Shown one piece after another: positions 1 through 7,741 of a stretch of DNA of 31,981 nucleotides (position 1 is its first letter; every line of letters begins with the position of its first letter). Under the pieces are notes generated by a model. It made no database searches, was not told the origin of the DNA, and saw nothing but the letters and a program-made list of their open reading frames with translations. Position numbers and translations under genes: made by a program. Where the stretch lies: contig JAZUHH010000089.1 of the NCBI GenBank assembly GCA_045641625.1, positions 1 through 31,981 on the forward strand, read 5' to 3'. Source of the DNA: UBA1723 sp045641625 (GTDB lineage: Bacteria > Bacteroidota > Bacteroidia > Bacteroidales > Paludibacteraceae).

Positions 1-316
1 CTACCTTTCTTTCCTGTGCATTGCAATTCTTGTCAAAGATCCCTTCTCTGTGGCGAACCTTCCGGCTCATCTCTTTCGGCCTCGCTCGGCCTCGCTCGCA
101 TCGTTGTTTCCCGATTGCGGATGCAAAATTAGTGCTTTCTGCTTTACTGACCAAATGTTTTGGAAACTATTTTTGGAAAAGTTTCATAATTCGCTGATTT
201 GGCGAAGAATATTTTTTCGCTTTCCCCTCTATTCATCGGCTATATACACACATTGAATGTTTATTCATTATAAAAGTAAAGAGGACAACAGCGTTATCCC
301 CAAACATACTATAGTA
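1..316. other. gene-free left end: leader and promoter region of a leftward gene outside the window
   Basis: No convincing coding region is seen. The stretch holds a leftward promoter at 124-155. Downstream of it (leftward) is a GC-rich leader with a 10-base tandem repeat (ggcctcgctc at 79-88 and 89-98). Further left, the minus strand reads TCTTTGACA, which resembles the boxA-like segment in leaders of Bacteroidota rRNA operons. Bases 190-220 contain TTCGC, GCGAA and TTCGC in turn, which could form alternative short hairpins; they lie beyond the end of the leftward gene at 317. Short open frames in this stretch have no coding character. Confidence 0.5.
124..155 (-). promoter_or_regulatory. 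strong Bacteroidota-type promoter, leftward
   Basis: On the minus strand a TTTG -33 element (152-155) is followed after exactly 20 bases by TAATTTTG (124-131), which matches TAnnTTTG. Transcription should start around base 117 and run out of the left edge. The sequence just after the -7 box (GCATCCGCAATCGGGAAACA) resembles what I remember of rRNA operon promoters in Bacteroidales. That identification is inference. Confidence 0.7.
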
Positions 317-976
317 TTATTTAAGTACAGGACGGACTTTAGACTCCAAATAGCGCAACTTATTGCTATTGCAAGAACCAAGAGAATGGAAACTCAATCT
401 ATACGAAAGCCAATCATCATTCTCAAACACAGTAGAACTCCAATACTCTCCCACAGTAGGTTTAAAATCTTCTTGACTAAATTCTTTAAACACGTAGCTT
501 GCAGGTAGAAAAATCCAGTTATCGTTACCCTCCTTCTTACTTTCTATCAGATAACCGCAACCTTGTTCCCACACAATCCATGTCCAAGAACAATACTCTA
601 CCAATTCATCAAACTCTTCTTTTGTTGGCATTCTCCATTTGTCTCCCCAATTTTGTGTTGCAGCATCACACATTGCAGTTAGAACACCGTATGAATCAAT
701 AACTCCTCTTTTCTGTAAACGACCCGCTGACTGGAAGGTAGTAAACGAAGAATCTTTGGTAAAATCTTTCTTTGTTTTAACTTCTCCCCAAGCAAAGCTA
801 TCACCACACTCTTCAGGAGAAGTTGCACCGACATTACAAGTCGCCCATTTCAAACCGCTTGGCAAACCTAAATCTACATAATCATGACCTTCAATATTAC
901 CAGTAACCGGTCTTGCATAACAATCTGTTCCACAAAACACTGACAATATTGTCAATATATATGATAGTAATTTCAT
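317..976 (-). CDS. secreted Fib_succ_major-like (TIGR02145-type) protein
   Basis: This 219-residue protein has an N-terminal signal peptide (MKLLSYILTILSVF, probably cleaved near the CYA at residues 19-21). The mature part carries the hallmarks of the Fibrobacter succinogenes major paralogous domain found in many Bacteroidota surface proteins: YVDLGLPSGLKWATCNVGA near the start, FAWGE, WRMPTKEEFDEL in the middle, and YWSST followed by VRPVLK at the end. Its biochemical function is unknown; relatives are exported and often repeated. I chose the ATG at 976 rather than an upstream start at 1033 because it begins the signal peptide and lies just downstream of a promoter whose -7 box is at 1004-1011; the longer form would start upstream of that box. 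It is a single-gene unit divergent from the ATPase gene. Confidence 0.8.
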   Translation of the reverse strand: MKLLSYILTILSVFCGTDCYARPVTGNIEGHDYVDLGLPSGLKWATCNVGATSPEECGDSFAWGEVKTKKDFTKDSSFTTFQSAGRLQKRGVIDSYGVLTAMCDAATQNWGDKWRMPTKEEFDELVEYCSWTWIVWEQGCGYLIESKKEGNDNWIFLPASYVFKEFSQEDFKPTVGEYWSSTVFENDDWLSYRLSFHSLGSCNSNKLRYLESKVRPVLK

Positions 977-1003
977 ATGAATGGTATTTATTTGATTGCA
1001 CAG

Positions 1004-1033
1004 CAAAAATAATGCTTGAAAATATAAAACCAA
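1004..1033 (-). promoter_or_regulatory. promoter of the Fib_succ_major-like gene
   Basis: The minus strand has TTG (1031-1033), 19 bases, then TATTTTTG (1004-1011), a full match to TAnnTTTG. The expected transcript start is about 20 bases before the ATG at 976. Confidence 0.65.
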
Positions 1034-1073
1034 CTAAAATCCATGTAAAAACTACTTTATAACAAATACTTAT

Positions 1074-1081
1074 TATCTTTG
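1074..1081 (+). promoter_or_regulatory. -7 promoter box of the sacsin-like ATPase gene
   Basis: TATCTTTG matches the TAnnTTTG consensus and lies 19 bases before the ATG at 1101. No clear TTTG -33 element is seen at the right distance, and there is no obvious Shine-Dalgarno sequence. Confidence 0.5.
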
Positions 1082-1100
1082 CACTATATATTTATAGTAT

Positions 1101-3524
1101 ATGCAGTTATTAGAAAAACTTACAGCAAGCAGACGCAAATCGGCACAACTGCTCAAAGACCCAGCAACGATAGGTCTTTGGAGAACTCTCGTGGACAAAT
1201 ATGCCGACGAGGCTCACTTTGTGCTTGAACTCATTCAAAATGCTGATGACACAGGTGCTACATGGTGTAAGTTTGTCATAAACGATGATTCCGTAGAGTT
1301 CACACACAACGGAACGGAACACTTTACCGTTACAGATGTAGATAAGGAAGGAGAAAGGAACAAAGGCCACCTGAACGCCCTCACTTCAATAGCAGCAAGC
1401 AACAAAGAGAAAGGGAATAAAATAGGCAAGTTCGGCATAGGGTTCAAATCCGTGTTTGCATACACTGACAAGCCCCATATAGAAGACTCTGAAATCAGCA
1501 TAGACATCGAGGACTACATTGTCCCTGTTACCGCAGAAAGAAGAGTTGAAAAAGACAACAACACCTATTTTCATTTACCGCTGAAAGACACAAACAAGTC
1601 ACATGAAATCTTGGAAAAACTGCGTTCTTTGCAGACCCCTCTACTCTATCTCAACAACCTGACAAAAATCGAATGGAGAAACGAGGACGGAGAACACGGT
1701 ACCCACACAAAACGAGAAGAAAACGAAAACTTCTCCTTCTCCAATTCAAATGTAAAGAGCAAGAAGGTCATTTTGGACGATGACACCTACATAAGCATTT
1801 GCGGAGAAAACACAATCTTGTCTATAAGAGAAGGCAAGAGTGACTTTGAGCTAAATAGGAAAAATATCTTTTGCTTCTTTCCTACTCATCACACCGCTCC
1901 TCTGCCCTATACGATCCACGCTCCTTTCCTACTTACGGACAACAGGGATTCTATAAAGGAAGGAGAGGATTGGAACACAAAAATGCTCATTGAACTGGCA
2001 ACCCTACAGGAATCTGCTGTGGAAAGGTTTGGCAACGGCTTCCTGTCAAAATTTCCTTTGGACTACCGCGATTTCTTCACTAACAAAGCAAAGATTTTCG
2101 AACCTGAAAAACAGCACATCAAGAACCCATTCTACAGGTTCTGTTCGTTCTCAAGAAAGTTGATAGGGAACGGCAAAGTGTTCGTTTGCGAAGACAATGT
2201 CAGAAGGCAACTTTCAGAAACTAACATAATGAACAATAAGGAGATACCTATTCTTTTTAATGACATCGACTTAGGACACTTTGCCATTATTTCCGACAGA
2301 AGTTTGCTTGCCTACATCAAGGAAATCAAGGGCAATGTCATCTCTGTTTCGGACATTATTGGAGACTTAGACGAACGCTATTTTTCCGGCAAAGATGAAG
2401 AATGGTTCATCAAACTATACTCAACTTTGGCAAAGCTAAGAATCAATGACGCCAAAGACTTTCTTTTCATACCTTGCAAGGATGGAATAAAGAAGATATT
2501 CAACAACGGGATCTCCACAATATCAATAGATTCCATTAGCGACAACATAAAAATCGACAGCCAGATCCTGAATTATCTGAGGAACACTCTCCTGATCCCG
2601 GAAAGTGAAGATGCAGAGACAAAAATAAGCAGCATAACCGAGTATTTTTCCAACCCCATAAACGAGGAGTTAAACAAGAAATACTTTGGCAAAATTGCAG
2701 AATGTTACTACGCCCTTGGATTTGACTATCAAAAGAAAGAAAAGCTAATTGAAGCACTCAAAAATGTAGCTTTTATTCCGACTAACGACGAAAAACTTTC
2801 GGCTCCAAACGAGTGCATAATCGAGAGCAACTTGTCTGCAGACTTCTATGAAGGAGTGAATGTAAAGACACTCACAAAAGAGACCATCATAGAGTGTGTC
2901 GCGCCCGAATACCGGGATGCACTATATTCTGTATTAAGTGCCGCAGGATGCCGTTCGGACATACTAATCAAGGAGACAGAGATATCGGGAAACGAACTGG
3001 TCAAATACAAGAACAAAGAGGCTCACGACTTTACAACAGAAATAAATCCAAGAGATTCCTATTATGACAAGATCATAGTCGGATTCCAAGAATTCATTTC
3101 GAACCCCACATTAAGAAAGTCACTTTCACTAAGCAACATGCTGGCTCATAATTTGGAGAACAATGGAATTCAAAATTTCGATTCATCTCTGACTGGGTTA
3201 TTAAATCATTATGAATTTCAAAAGAGAACACCAATAAACTTTACTATCCCAAAGACAAGTGCATTCAATTCTCTATTCTATTCAAAATGGCTTTTGTCAA
3301 ATAACAATTCCTTCGTTGCGCCAAAAGAAATAGAATCTTCATTAGACCTTGATGAAGCATACGACACCCTACCACTTTCATTTTTCCTATATTTCGGAAT
3401 AAGAAAAGAAAAAAGAGAAACAGATGTACTTAGAAAACTTCATGAAGCGGGACTGACAGACCAGCAGCTATTGGAAATTGCTGACAGAGTGCAACGAGGC
3501 GAACAACTGGTATTCAAAAAATAA
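1101..3524 (+). CDS. sacsin-like GHKL (Hsp90-type) ATPase, function unknown
   Basis: An 807-residue protein with a Bergerat-fold ATP-binding domain at its N-terminus. The N box ELIQNADD is at residues 43-50 and the glycine-rich lid motif GKFGIGFKSVF at 109-119. HNG at 69-71 takes the place of the usual DNG motif, as in the sacsin / NO VEIN branch of the family. The remaining ~650 residues contain no domain I recognise; no signal peptide or membrane segment is visible. Members of this branch are large, patchily distributed, and often found beside restriction or other defence genes, so a defence role is possible, but no partner gene is visible here. The gene is followed at once by a hairpin terminator, so it is probably monocistronic. 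Confidence 0.75.
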   Translation: MQLLEKLTASRRKSAQLLKDPATIGLWRTLVDKYADEAHFVLELIQNADDTGATWCKFVINDDSVEFTHNGTEHFTVTDVDKEGERNKGHLNALTSIAASNKEKGNKIGKFGIGFKSVFAYTDKPHIEDSEISIDIEDYIVPVTAERRVEKDNNTYFHLPLKDTNKSHEILEKLRSLQTPLLYLNNLTKIEWRNEDGEHGTHTKREENENFSFSNSNVKSKKVILDDDTYISICGENTILSIREGKSDFELNRKNIFCFFPTHHTAPLPYTIHAPFLLTDNRDSIKEGEDWNTKMLIELATLQESAVERFGNGFLSKFPLDYRDFFTNKAKIFEPEKQHIKNPFYRFCSFSRKLIGNGKVFVCEDNVRRQLSETNIMNNKEIPILFNDIDLGHFAIISDRSLLAYIKEIKGNVISVSDIIGDLDERYFSGKDEEWFIKLYSTLAKLRINDAKDFLFIPCKDGIKKIFNNGISTISIDSISDNIKIDSQILNYLRNTLLIPESEDAETKISSITEYFSNPINEELNKKYFGKIAECYYALGFDYQKKEKLIEALKNVAFIPTNDEKLSAPNECIIESNLSADFYEGVNVKTLTKETIIECVAPEYRDALYSVLSAAGCRSDILIKETEISGNELVKYKNKEAHDFTTEINPRDSYYDKIIVGFQEFISNPTLRKSLSLSNMLAHNLENNGIQNFDSSLTGLLNHYEFQKRTPINFTIPKTSAFNSLFYSKWLLSNNNSFVAPKEIESSLDLDEAYDTLPLSFFLYFGIRKEKRETDVLRKLHEAGLTDQQLLEIADRVQRGEQLVFKK

Positions 3525-3556
3525 AGGCGAGCTAAAAACTCGCCTTTTCTTTATTC
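3523..3556 (+). terminator. intrinsic terminator after the ATPase gene
   Basis: AAAGGCGAG (3523-3531) pairs perfectly with CTCGCCTTT (3539-3547) around a 7-base loop and is followed by a T-rich tail. The first stem bases overlap the stop codon. It also separates this gene from the convergent gene ending at 3571. Confidence 0.8.
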
Positions 3557-3570
3557 TTGACTGAAAAACA

Positions 3571-4236
3571 TCAATACACCCTGTTACCAAATATATAGGA
3601 GCCCACACGGACAAGTGTACTGCCCTCTTCTGCGGCAATAGTATAGTCTCCGCTCATTCCCATGGACAAAGTTACGAACTCTGGAGCGAACGAAGATTTA
3701 GCCTCAACAAAGAAAGAACTTAATGTATGGAACTCTTCCTTAATCTGTACGTCATCATCTGTTGCTGTAGCCATTCCCATCAGACCTACAACACGCACAT
3801 TCTCTAAAGGCTTAATCTTATTCTCTGCATAAAGGCTTCTAACGTCCGAAATAGAGAAGCCATACTTTGTTTCCTCCTCTGCAATATGAACCTCAAGAAG
3901 ACAGTCTATAACACGACCGCACTTCTTTGCGTGCTTGTCTATTTCAGCAAGCAGATTAAGGCTATCCACACTATGAATAAGAGCCACATAGGGAGCAATG
4001 TACTTGATCTTGTTTGTCTGGAGATGCCCGATGAAATGCCACTCGATATCCTTAGGCAGAGCCTCGTGCTTGTCACGAAGTTCAAGGGCATGACTTTCTC
4101 CGAAAATACGCTGACCTGCAGTGTCATAAGCCTCTTGAATTGCAGAGGCCGGATGATACTTTGACACAGCTACAAGCTGAGCATTTGAACCCTCCAGATT
4201 CTTTCTGATATCTTCTATTCTATCTTTTATAGCCAT
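3571..4236 (-). CDS. YggS/PLPBP family pyridoxal phosphate homeostasis protein
   Basis: A 221-residue single-domain protein of the alanine-racemase-like TIM-barrel family that binds pyridoxal 5'-phosphate without known catalysis and buffers vitamin B6 and amino-acid metabolism. The PLP-binding lysine is K26 in LVAVSKYHP. Family motifs WHFIGHLQTNK, HSVDSL, and the C-terminal MGMSGDY and GSTLVRVGSYIFG phosphate-binding segments are all present. Length is normal for the family. I chose the ATG at 4236; the frame extends three codons to a TTG at 4245, which would leave almost no leader after the promoter at 4258-4265. Monocistronic. Confidence 0.92.
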   Translation of the reverse strand: MAIKDRIEDIRKNLEGSNAQLVAVSKYHPASAIQEAYDTAGQRIFGESHALELRDKHEALPKDIEWHFIGHLQTNKIKYIAPYVALIHSVDSLNLLAEIDKHAKKCGRVIDCLLEVHIAEEETKYGFSISDVRSLYAENKIKPLENVRVVGLMGMATATDDDVQIKEEFHTLSSFFVEAKSSFAPEFVTLSMGMSGDYTIAAEEGSTLVRVGSYIFGNRVY

Positions 4237-4257
4237 GATTTTCAATTATTGACGATG

Positions 4258-4265
4258 CAAATTTA
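4258..4265 (-). promoter_or_regulatory. -7 promoter box of the YggS-family gene
   Basis: The minus strand reads TAAATTTG, a full TAnnTTTG match, 21 bases before the ATG at 4236. No -33 element at 19-21 bases is clear. Confidence 0.5.
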
Positions 4266-4284
4266 CAACAAAAACAAATACCAT

Positions 4285-4318
4285 GACACAAAAAAGGCGA
4301 TGTCTTTCGACACCGCCC
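4285..4318 (-). terminator. intrinsic terminator after the outer-membrane protein gene
   Basis: On the minus strand, GGCGGTGTC and GACATCGCC (4309-4317 and 4296-4304) pair around a GAAA tetraloop with one G-U wobble, followed by a run of six Ts. It lies 24 bases beyond the stop codon at 4342 and isolates the next leftward gene. Confidence 0.85.
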
Positions 4319-4341
4319 TATAAACTTGTCAAATCCTGCTA

Positions 4342-4935
4342 TTAGAACTTGAATGATACCTTTGCAGAAACGATAGGTGCGTTACCTCTGATGAAGTCAT
4401 CCTCGAACTCGATACCAGCTCCGAATACGTCTGTGAAGTACCACTTACCACCCCAGTACATACCGAACATAGAGTCAGCGTGATCCCATCCGTCCTTCTG
4501 AACATCGCTCCAATCACCTGTAGGAGAAGAAATATCACAACCACCGAAGAAACCAGCATAAGTGTCAAGCTTCTTAACGAACTGATAGTGGAATGCTGAA
4601 CGAAGAACAACCATGTTCTGCATAACTCCACCCTTTAGGCCAGCCTCTTTCCATAGGTTGTAGCCACAGATACCGTACTGGAAACCTAGATCTACAGCAC
4701 CGTTATTTCCAAAATGCTTAGAGTTAATGAAACCAGAAGCTAGACCCCACTGACCGTCAACTGTAATCATTGGCATAACTGCCTTGTTAGCACCACCATA
4801 ACCTGGAGTTCCAATTCCAACACCTAGAGTGAAACCACCCTTATCAACCATTGTCATGCCAGTAGCACGCAAATCACCTGCCTGAGCTGCAAAACAAGTA
4901 AACGCAGCAAACAAAAGTGCAAAAAATTTCTTCAT
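4342..4935 (-). CDS. outer-membrane beta-barrel protein
   Basis: A 197-residue protein with a clear signal peptide (MKKFFALLFAAFTCFAAQA, cleaved before GDLRAT). The mature part is rich in glycine and aromatic residues in alternating short strands and ends in VSAKVSFKF, a C-terminal phenylalanine typical of barrels inserted by the BAM complex. This suggests a small beta-barrel of eight or so strands. Substrate or role cannot be read from the sequence. It has its own promoter and terminator, so it is a single-gene unit. Confidence 0.75.
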   Translation of the reverse strand: MKKFFALLFAAFTCFAAQAGDLRATGMTMVDKGGFTLGVGIGTPGYGGANKAVMPMITVDGQWGLASGFINSKHFGNNGAVDLGFQYGICGYNLWKEAGLKGGVMQNMVVLRSAFHYQFVKKLDTYAGFFGGCDISSPTGDWSDVQKDGWDHADSMFGMYWGGKWYFTDVFGAGIEFEDDFIRGNAPIVSAKVSFKF

Positions 4936-4977
4936 AGTTATAAATGTAAATATGTTATTGTCTTAACTTTTCGGTTG

Positions 4978-4985
4978 CAAAGGTA
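4978..4985 (-). promoter_or_regulatory. -7 promoter box of the outer-membrane protein gene
   Basis: The minus strand reads TACCTTTG (TAnnTTTG), giving a leader of about 35 bases before the ATG at 4935. A -33 element at standard spacing is not evident. Confidence 0.5.
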
Positions 4986-5080
4986 TAGATAAATTCTTTT
5001 CAATGGCATCTCAAAAGGGTTAAATAATGTTAAAAAACACATTTTTGCAATAAACATAACTATTTCTCATACAAAATGAT

Positions 5081-5088
5081 TAGATTTG
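5081..5088 (+). promoter_or_regulatory. -7 promoter box of the glycosyltransferase gene
   Basis: TAGATTTG matches TAnnTTTG, 22 bases before the ATG at 5111. No clear -33 element. Confidence 0.5.
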
Positions 5089-5110
5089 CAGTTCATTAAC
5101 AAAGAAACAA

Positions 5111-6226
5111 ATGAAAATCACAATACTTGGTACAGCGTACCCATACAGAGGCGGTCTGGCAGCATTCAACGAACGTCTGGCAAACGAGTTTATCAGCGAA
5201 GGTCATGAAGTGAAAATCATAACTTTCACCCTTCAATATCCAAATTTTCTGTTCCCTGGAAAGACTCAGTATAGTGACGGTCCGGCTCCCGAGGGATTGA
5301 ACATTGAAAGGAAAATGAACTCATGTAACCCTTTCAACTGGATATCTTTAGGCAGAGAAATCAAGAAGGACGCTCCGGACCTGCTTATCATTAAGTTTTG
5401 GCTTCCCTTTATGGCTCCATGTCTGGGAACAATAGCAAGAATAGCTCGCAGTAACAAGAAAACTAAAGTCGTTTCTATTCTTGACAACATCATTCCTCAC
5501 GAGAAACGAATAGGAGACAAAATGTTCGCAAGCTATTTCGTAAACTCCGTAGATAAATTTGTGGCAATGTCACGCTCTGTGTTGTCCGACGTGGAGCTGT
5601 TTGACAAGGTTAAGCCTAAAGAGTTCTGCAGACATCCTCTATACGACAATTTCGGAACAGCTGTAACAAAGGAGGAGGCTTTAAAGAAACTCAACCTTGA
5701 TCCTGAATACAAGTACCTGCTTTTCTTTGGCATTATCAGGGACTACAAGGGACTTGACCTTTTGCTTAAAGCATTCGCAGACAAGAGAATAGACAAAAGT
5801 AAAGTCAAACTGCTCATTGCCGGAGAGTTCTACAACAACGGAGAAAAATATCACTTGCTCGAGAAAGAGCTGATGTTGAACGACTCGATAGAATGGCACA
5901 CCCATTTCATTCCAGACGATGAAGTAAAATACTATTTCTGCGCAGCCGACATTGTTGTCCAGCCATACAAGACAGCTACACAGAGCGGCGTAACGCAGAT
6001 TGCATATCACTTTGAAAAGCCTATGCTTGTTACTTATGTCGGTGGTCTTGCAGAGATTGTACCGGACGGAAAAGTCGGTTATGTAACAAGCTGCGAACCA
6101 GAAAAGATTGCAGATGCACTAGTTGACTTCATCGAGAAAGACAACTCCGACATCTTCTTGGATGGCATCAAGGAGGAGAAGCAACAATATGCCTGGAGCA
6201 AAATGACCCATGCAGTAATTGGATAA
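5111..6226 (+). CDS. family 4 glycosyltransferase (GT-B fold)
   Basis: A 371-residue cytoplasmic enzyme predicted to transfer a sugar from a nucleotide-sugar to a lipid- or polysaccharide-linked acceptor. The N-terminal half opens with the acceptor-binding loop ITILGTAYPYRGGLAAFNE. The C-terminal Rossmann half starts at FFGIIRDYKGLDLLLKAF (about residues 205-222) and carries the donor-binding segment ending in EKPMLVTYVGGLAEIV. The fold call is firm; substrate and pathway are not visible. No other envelope polysaccharide gene adjoins it, although a deacetylase and a GNAT protein lie about 7 kb downstream. A lipoprotein gene follows after 7 bases and is probably cotranscribed. Confidence 0.85.
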   Translation: MKITILGTAYPYRGGLAAFNERLANEFISEGHEVKIITFTLQYPNFLFPGKTQYSDGPAPEGLNIERKMNSCNPFNWISLGREIKKDAPDLLIIKFWLPFMAPCLGTIARIARSNKKTKVVSILDNIIPHEKRIGDKMFASYFVNSVDKFVAMSRSVLSDVELFDKVKPKEFCRHPLYDNFGTAVTKEEALKKLNLDPEYKYLLFFGIIRDYKGLDLLLKAFADKRIDKSKVKLLIAGEFYNNGEKYHLLEKELMLNDSIEWHTHFIPDDEVKYYFCAADIVVQPYKTATQSGVTQIAYHFEKPMLVTYVGGLAEIVPDGKVGYVTSCEPEKIADALVDFIEKDNSDIFLDGIKEEKQQYAWSKMTHAVIG

Positions 6227-6233
6227 AAACAGA

Positions 6234-7121
6234 ATGGACATGAAACAGTTTGGCATAATACTGATCTTCTTTGCACTGATAATCAATGTGTCATGCAAGA
6301 GCAAACCTTCCTATAATAAAGAGGATGTATTCTCTATAGAAAACAGCCGTATTCCAGAAATAGCAAAGACTGAGGCTGACTCTGTAAGAAAGAACCTTAA
6401 AATTGCCATGTATTGTTGTGGAGATGTCGAGTGTGTTTACGACAAAAACGGCAACTACATGACTGATGTTGAGTTTATGAATCTGAAAGGGAAAGTTAAA
6501 AGTTATTCTGTACGAGCATGGAGGAGCAATTCCGTAACTACTTTTGACTCTCTGGGATTCATTACCTCTTATGAAGACAAAAGAGATTCGACATATAAGT
6601 TCTATAGGAACTATCAAAAGTTCAAGAACTTTATCTGGTGTGACGTATATAACGAAAGAGACAGTTTTTTATACCAGAGAGTTATAAAATATGGTGGTGA
6701 AACAATAACTGCTTTCTACAAAGTCAGCAAAAACACCATAATAAAGGAAAATGTTAACAGATACCAACCAGACAGAACCATAGTACCCAAGGATTCTGTA
6801 ATTTTATCTATCGATTTTTTAGGAGATACTACAGTCTATAAAAAGGTCAGCGATAACAATGTCGTTAAATTCAGTTCCACAAAAACTGCAGTTCCTTCCT
6901 GCACAAAATACATATACCCTTTCAGTTCTGACGCATGTGTAAAATACCTCATGATTGATCGGAAGGGACAACTAGTAAAAACATACGAGTACTGCAAAGG
7001 AGCAATATCTTCACTTATGGACCGATTTCTATACGATGACAAAGGCAATCTGATTTTACGTGAATCCAGATCTGATTACTTTGAGTCAGATGAATATAGC
7101 TACACATACTATGACGAATAG
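6234..7121 (+). CDS. probable lipoprotein with RHS/YD-like motifs, function unknown
   Basis: A 295-residue protein that starts with a lipoprotein-type signal (hydrophobic stretch IILIFFALIINVSC, cysteine at residue 21), so it is likely lipidated and exported. The body has scattered motifs like those of RHS/YD repeats: YDKNGNYMTD early and YDDKGNLILRE near the end. No enzymatic domain is recognised. The frame extends to a TTG at 6219 inside the glycosyltransferase gene, but the ATGs at 6234 or 6240 fit the signal peptide better. The gene is more AT-rich than its neighbours. It probably shares the glycosyltransferase transcript and ends at a strong terminator. Confidence 0.65.
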   Translation: MDMKQFGIILIFFALIINVSCKSKPSYNKEDVFSIENSRIPEIAKTEADSVRKNLKIAMYCCGDVECVYDKNGNYMTDVEFMNLKGKVKSYSVRAWRSNSVTTFDSLGFITSYEDKRDSTYKFYRNYQKFKNFIWCDVYNERDSFLYQRVIKYGGETITAFYKVSKNTIIKENVNRYQPDRTIVPKDSVILSIDFLGDTTVYKKVSDNNVVKFSSTKTAVPSCTKYIYPFSSDACVKYLMIDRKGQLVKTYEYCKGAISSLMDRFLYDDKGNLILRESRSDYFESDEYSYTYYDE

Positions 7122-7128
7122 ACAAACA

Positions 7129-7164
7129 AAAGGGACTGTCCAATGAAAGTTGGACAGTCCCTTT
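7129..7164. terminator. bidirectional intrinsic terminator
   Basis: A perfect 15-base stem (7129-7143 with 7150-7164) around a 6-base loop lies between two convergent genes. T-rich or A-rich flanks on both sides suit termination in both directions. Confidence 0.85.
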
Positions 7165-7187
7165 AACCTTATAGTAACAATTCTACA

Positions 7188-7460
7188 CTAAATATCCTCC
7201 CTTGTACTATTCATTTCATTGATAACTGCAGTAACCTCACCTAGACCATCAGCAAACTTAGCGAAATCCTCCTTATAAAGGAAAATCTTGTGCTTTTCAA
7301 AAGACACTGCCTCATTTTCAGCACTTACTCTCTTCTTGCTCTCTGTAATTGCAAGATAGTATTCACCACTACGATTCTTCTTCACATCGAAATAGTAGAT
7401 TCTCTTTCCTGCCTTTACAGCCTTCGAGAATACGATTTCGAGATCTCTTTTTTCTTCCAT
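7188..7460 (-). CDS. DUF3276 / PUR-alpha-like nucleic-acid-binding protein
   Basis: A 90-residue protein matching the PUR-type DUF3276 family of Bacteroidota, related to the Borrelia regulator BpuR. Such proteins bind single-stranded DNA or RNA. Visible features are the basic strand KAGKRIYYFDVKKNRSGEYYL, ITESKK and the closing helix with FAKFADGL. The ATG at 7460 is chosen because AGGAG lies five bases before it; a GTG at 7466 would overlap that Shine-Dalgarno sequence. The family is usually highly expressed and single copy. A near-consensus -7 box (CATATTTG on the minus strand, about 70 bases upstream) may be its promoter. Confidence 0.85.
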   Translation of the reverse strand: MEEKRDLEIVFSKAVKAGKRIYYFDVKKNRSGEYYLAITESKKRVSAENEAVSFEKHKIFLYKEDFAKFADGLGEVTAVINEMNSTREDI

Positions 7461-7685
7461 AAACACTCCTTTCTTTTAAGTTGAGAGTCGGAATAATCAT
7501 CATCCGCACTCGTAATTATCTGAGCAAATATGAATAATTTTTTTAACAATCACAATTTTTTGCATCTTTTTTCACATTATAATCACATTTGTGCAGTATA
7601 AAAGTGTTTCAGAACACATAATAACACAAAAATCTACGTTTTTTGTCCACTACTCTGCCACATGACACAAATATCTATCTAATAG

Positions 7686-7716
7686 TTTGAAAATAATGAC
7701 ATTTTATATAACTTTG
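7686..7716 (+). promoter_or_regulatory. promoter of the purU-mfd operon
   Basis: TTTG (7686-7689), 19 bases, then TAACTTTG (7709-7716): both elements match the Bacteroidota consensus. The ATG of purU is 25 bases on. No other promoter is obvious before the later genes, so it may drive the whole run to 15166. Confidence 0.75.
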
Positions 7717-7741
7717 CAACTCAAACAAAATCAAGAAACGA

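Noticed and set aside
190..220. TTCGC/GCGAA/TTCGC alternate hairpins, possible attenuator
   Set aside because: It lies upstream of the leftward promoter and downstream of a gene end, with only 5-base stems; no leader peptide or regulated gene fits.
306..317. Palindrome ATACTATAGTAT at the end of the Fib_succ_major-like gene
   Set aside because: It is too AT-rich and short, without a T tail, to call a terminator.
257..881. Three rightward short frames opposite the Fib_succ_major-like gene
   Set aside because: They are antisense to a gene with clear signal peptide and family motifs, and have no domain or promoter.
1441..1451. GGTTCAAATCC, resembling a tRNA T-loop
   Set aside because: It is inside the coding motif GIGFKSVF of the ATPase gene and no acceptor or anticodon stem can be drawn around it.
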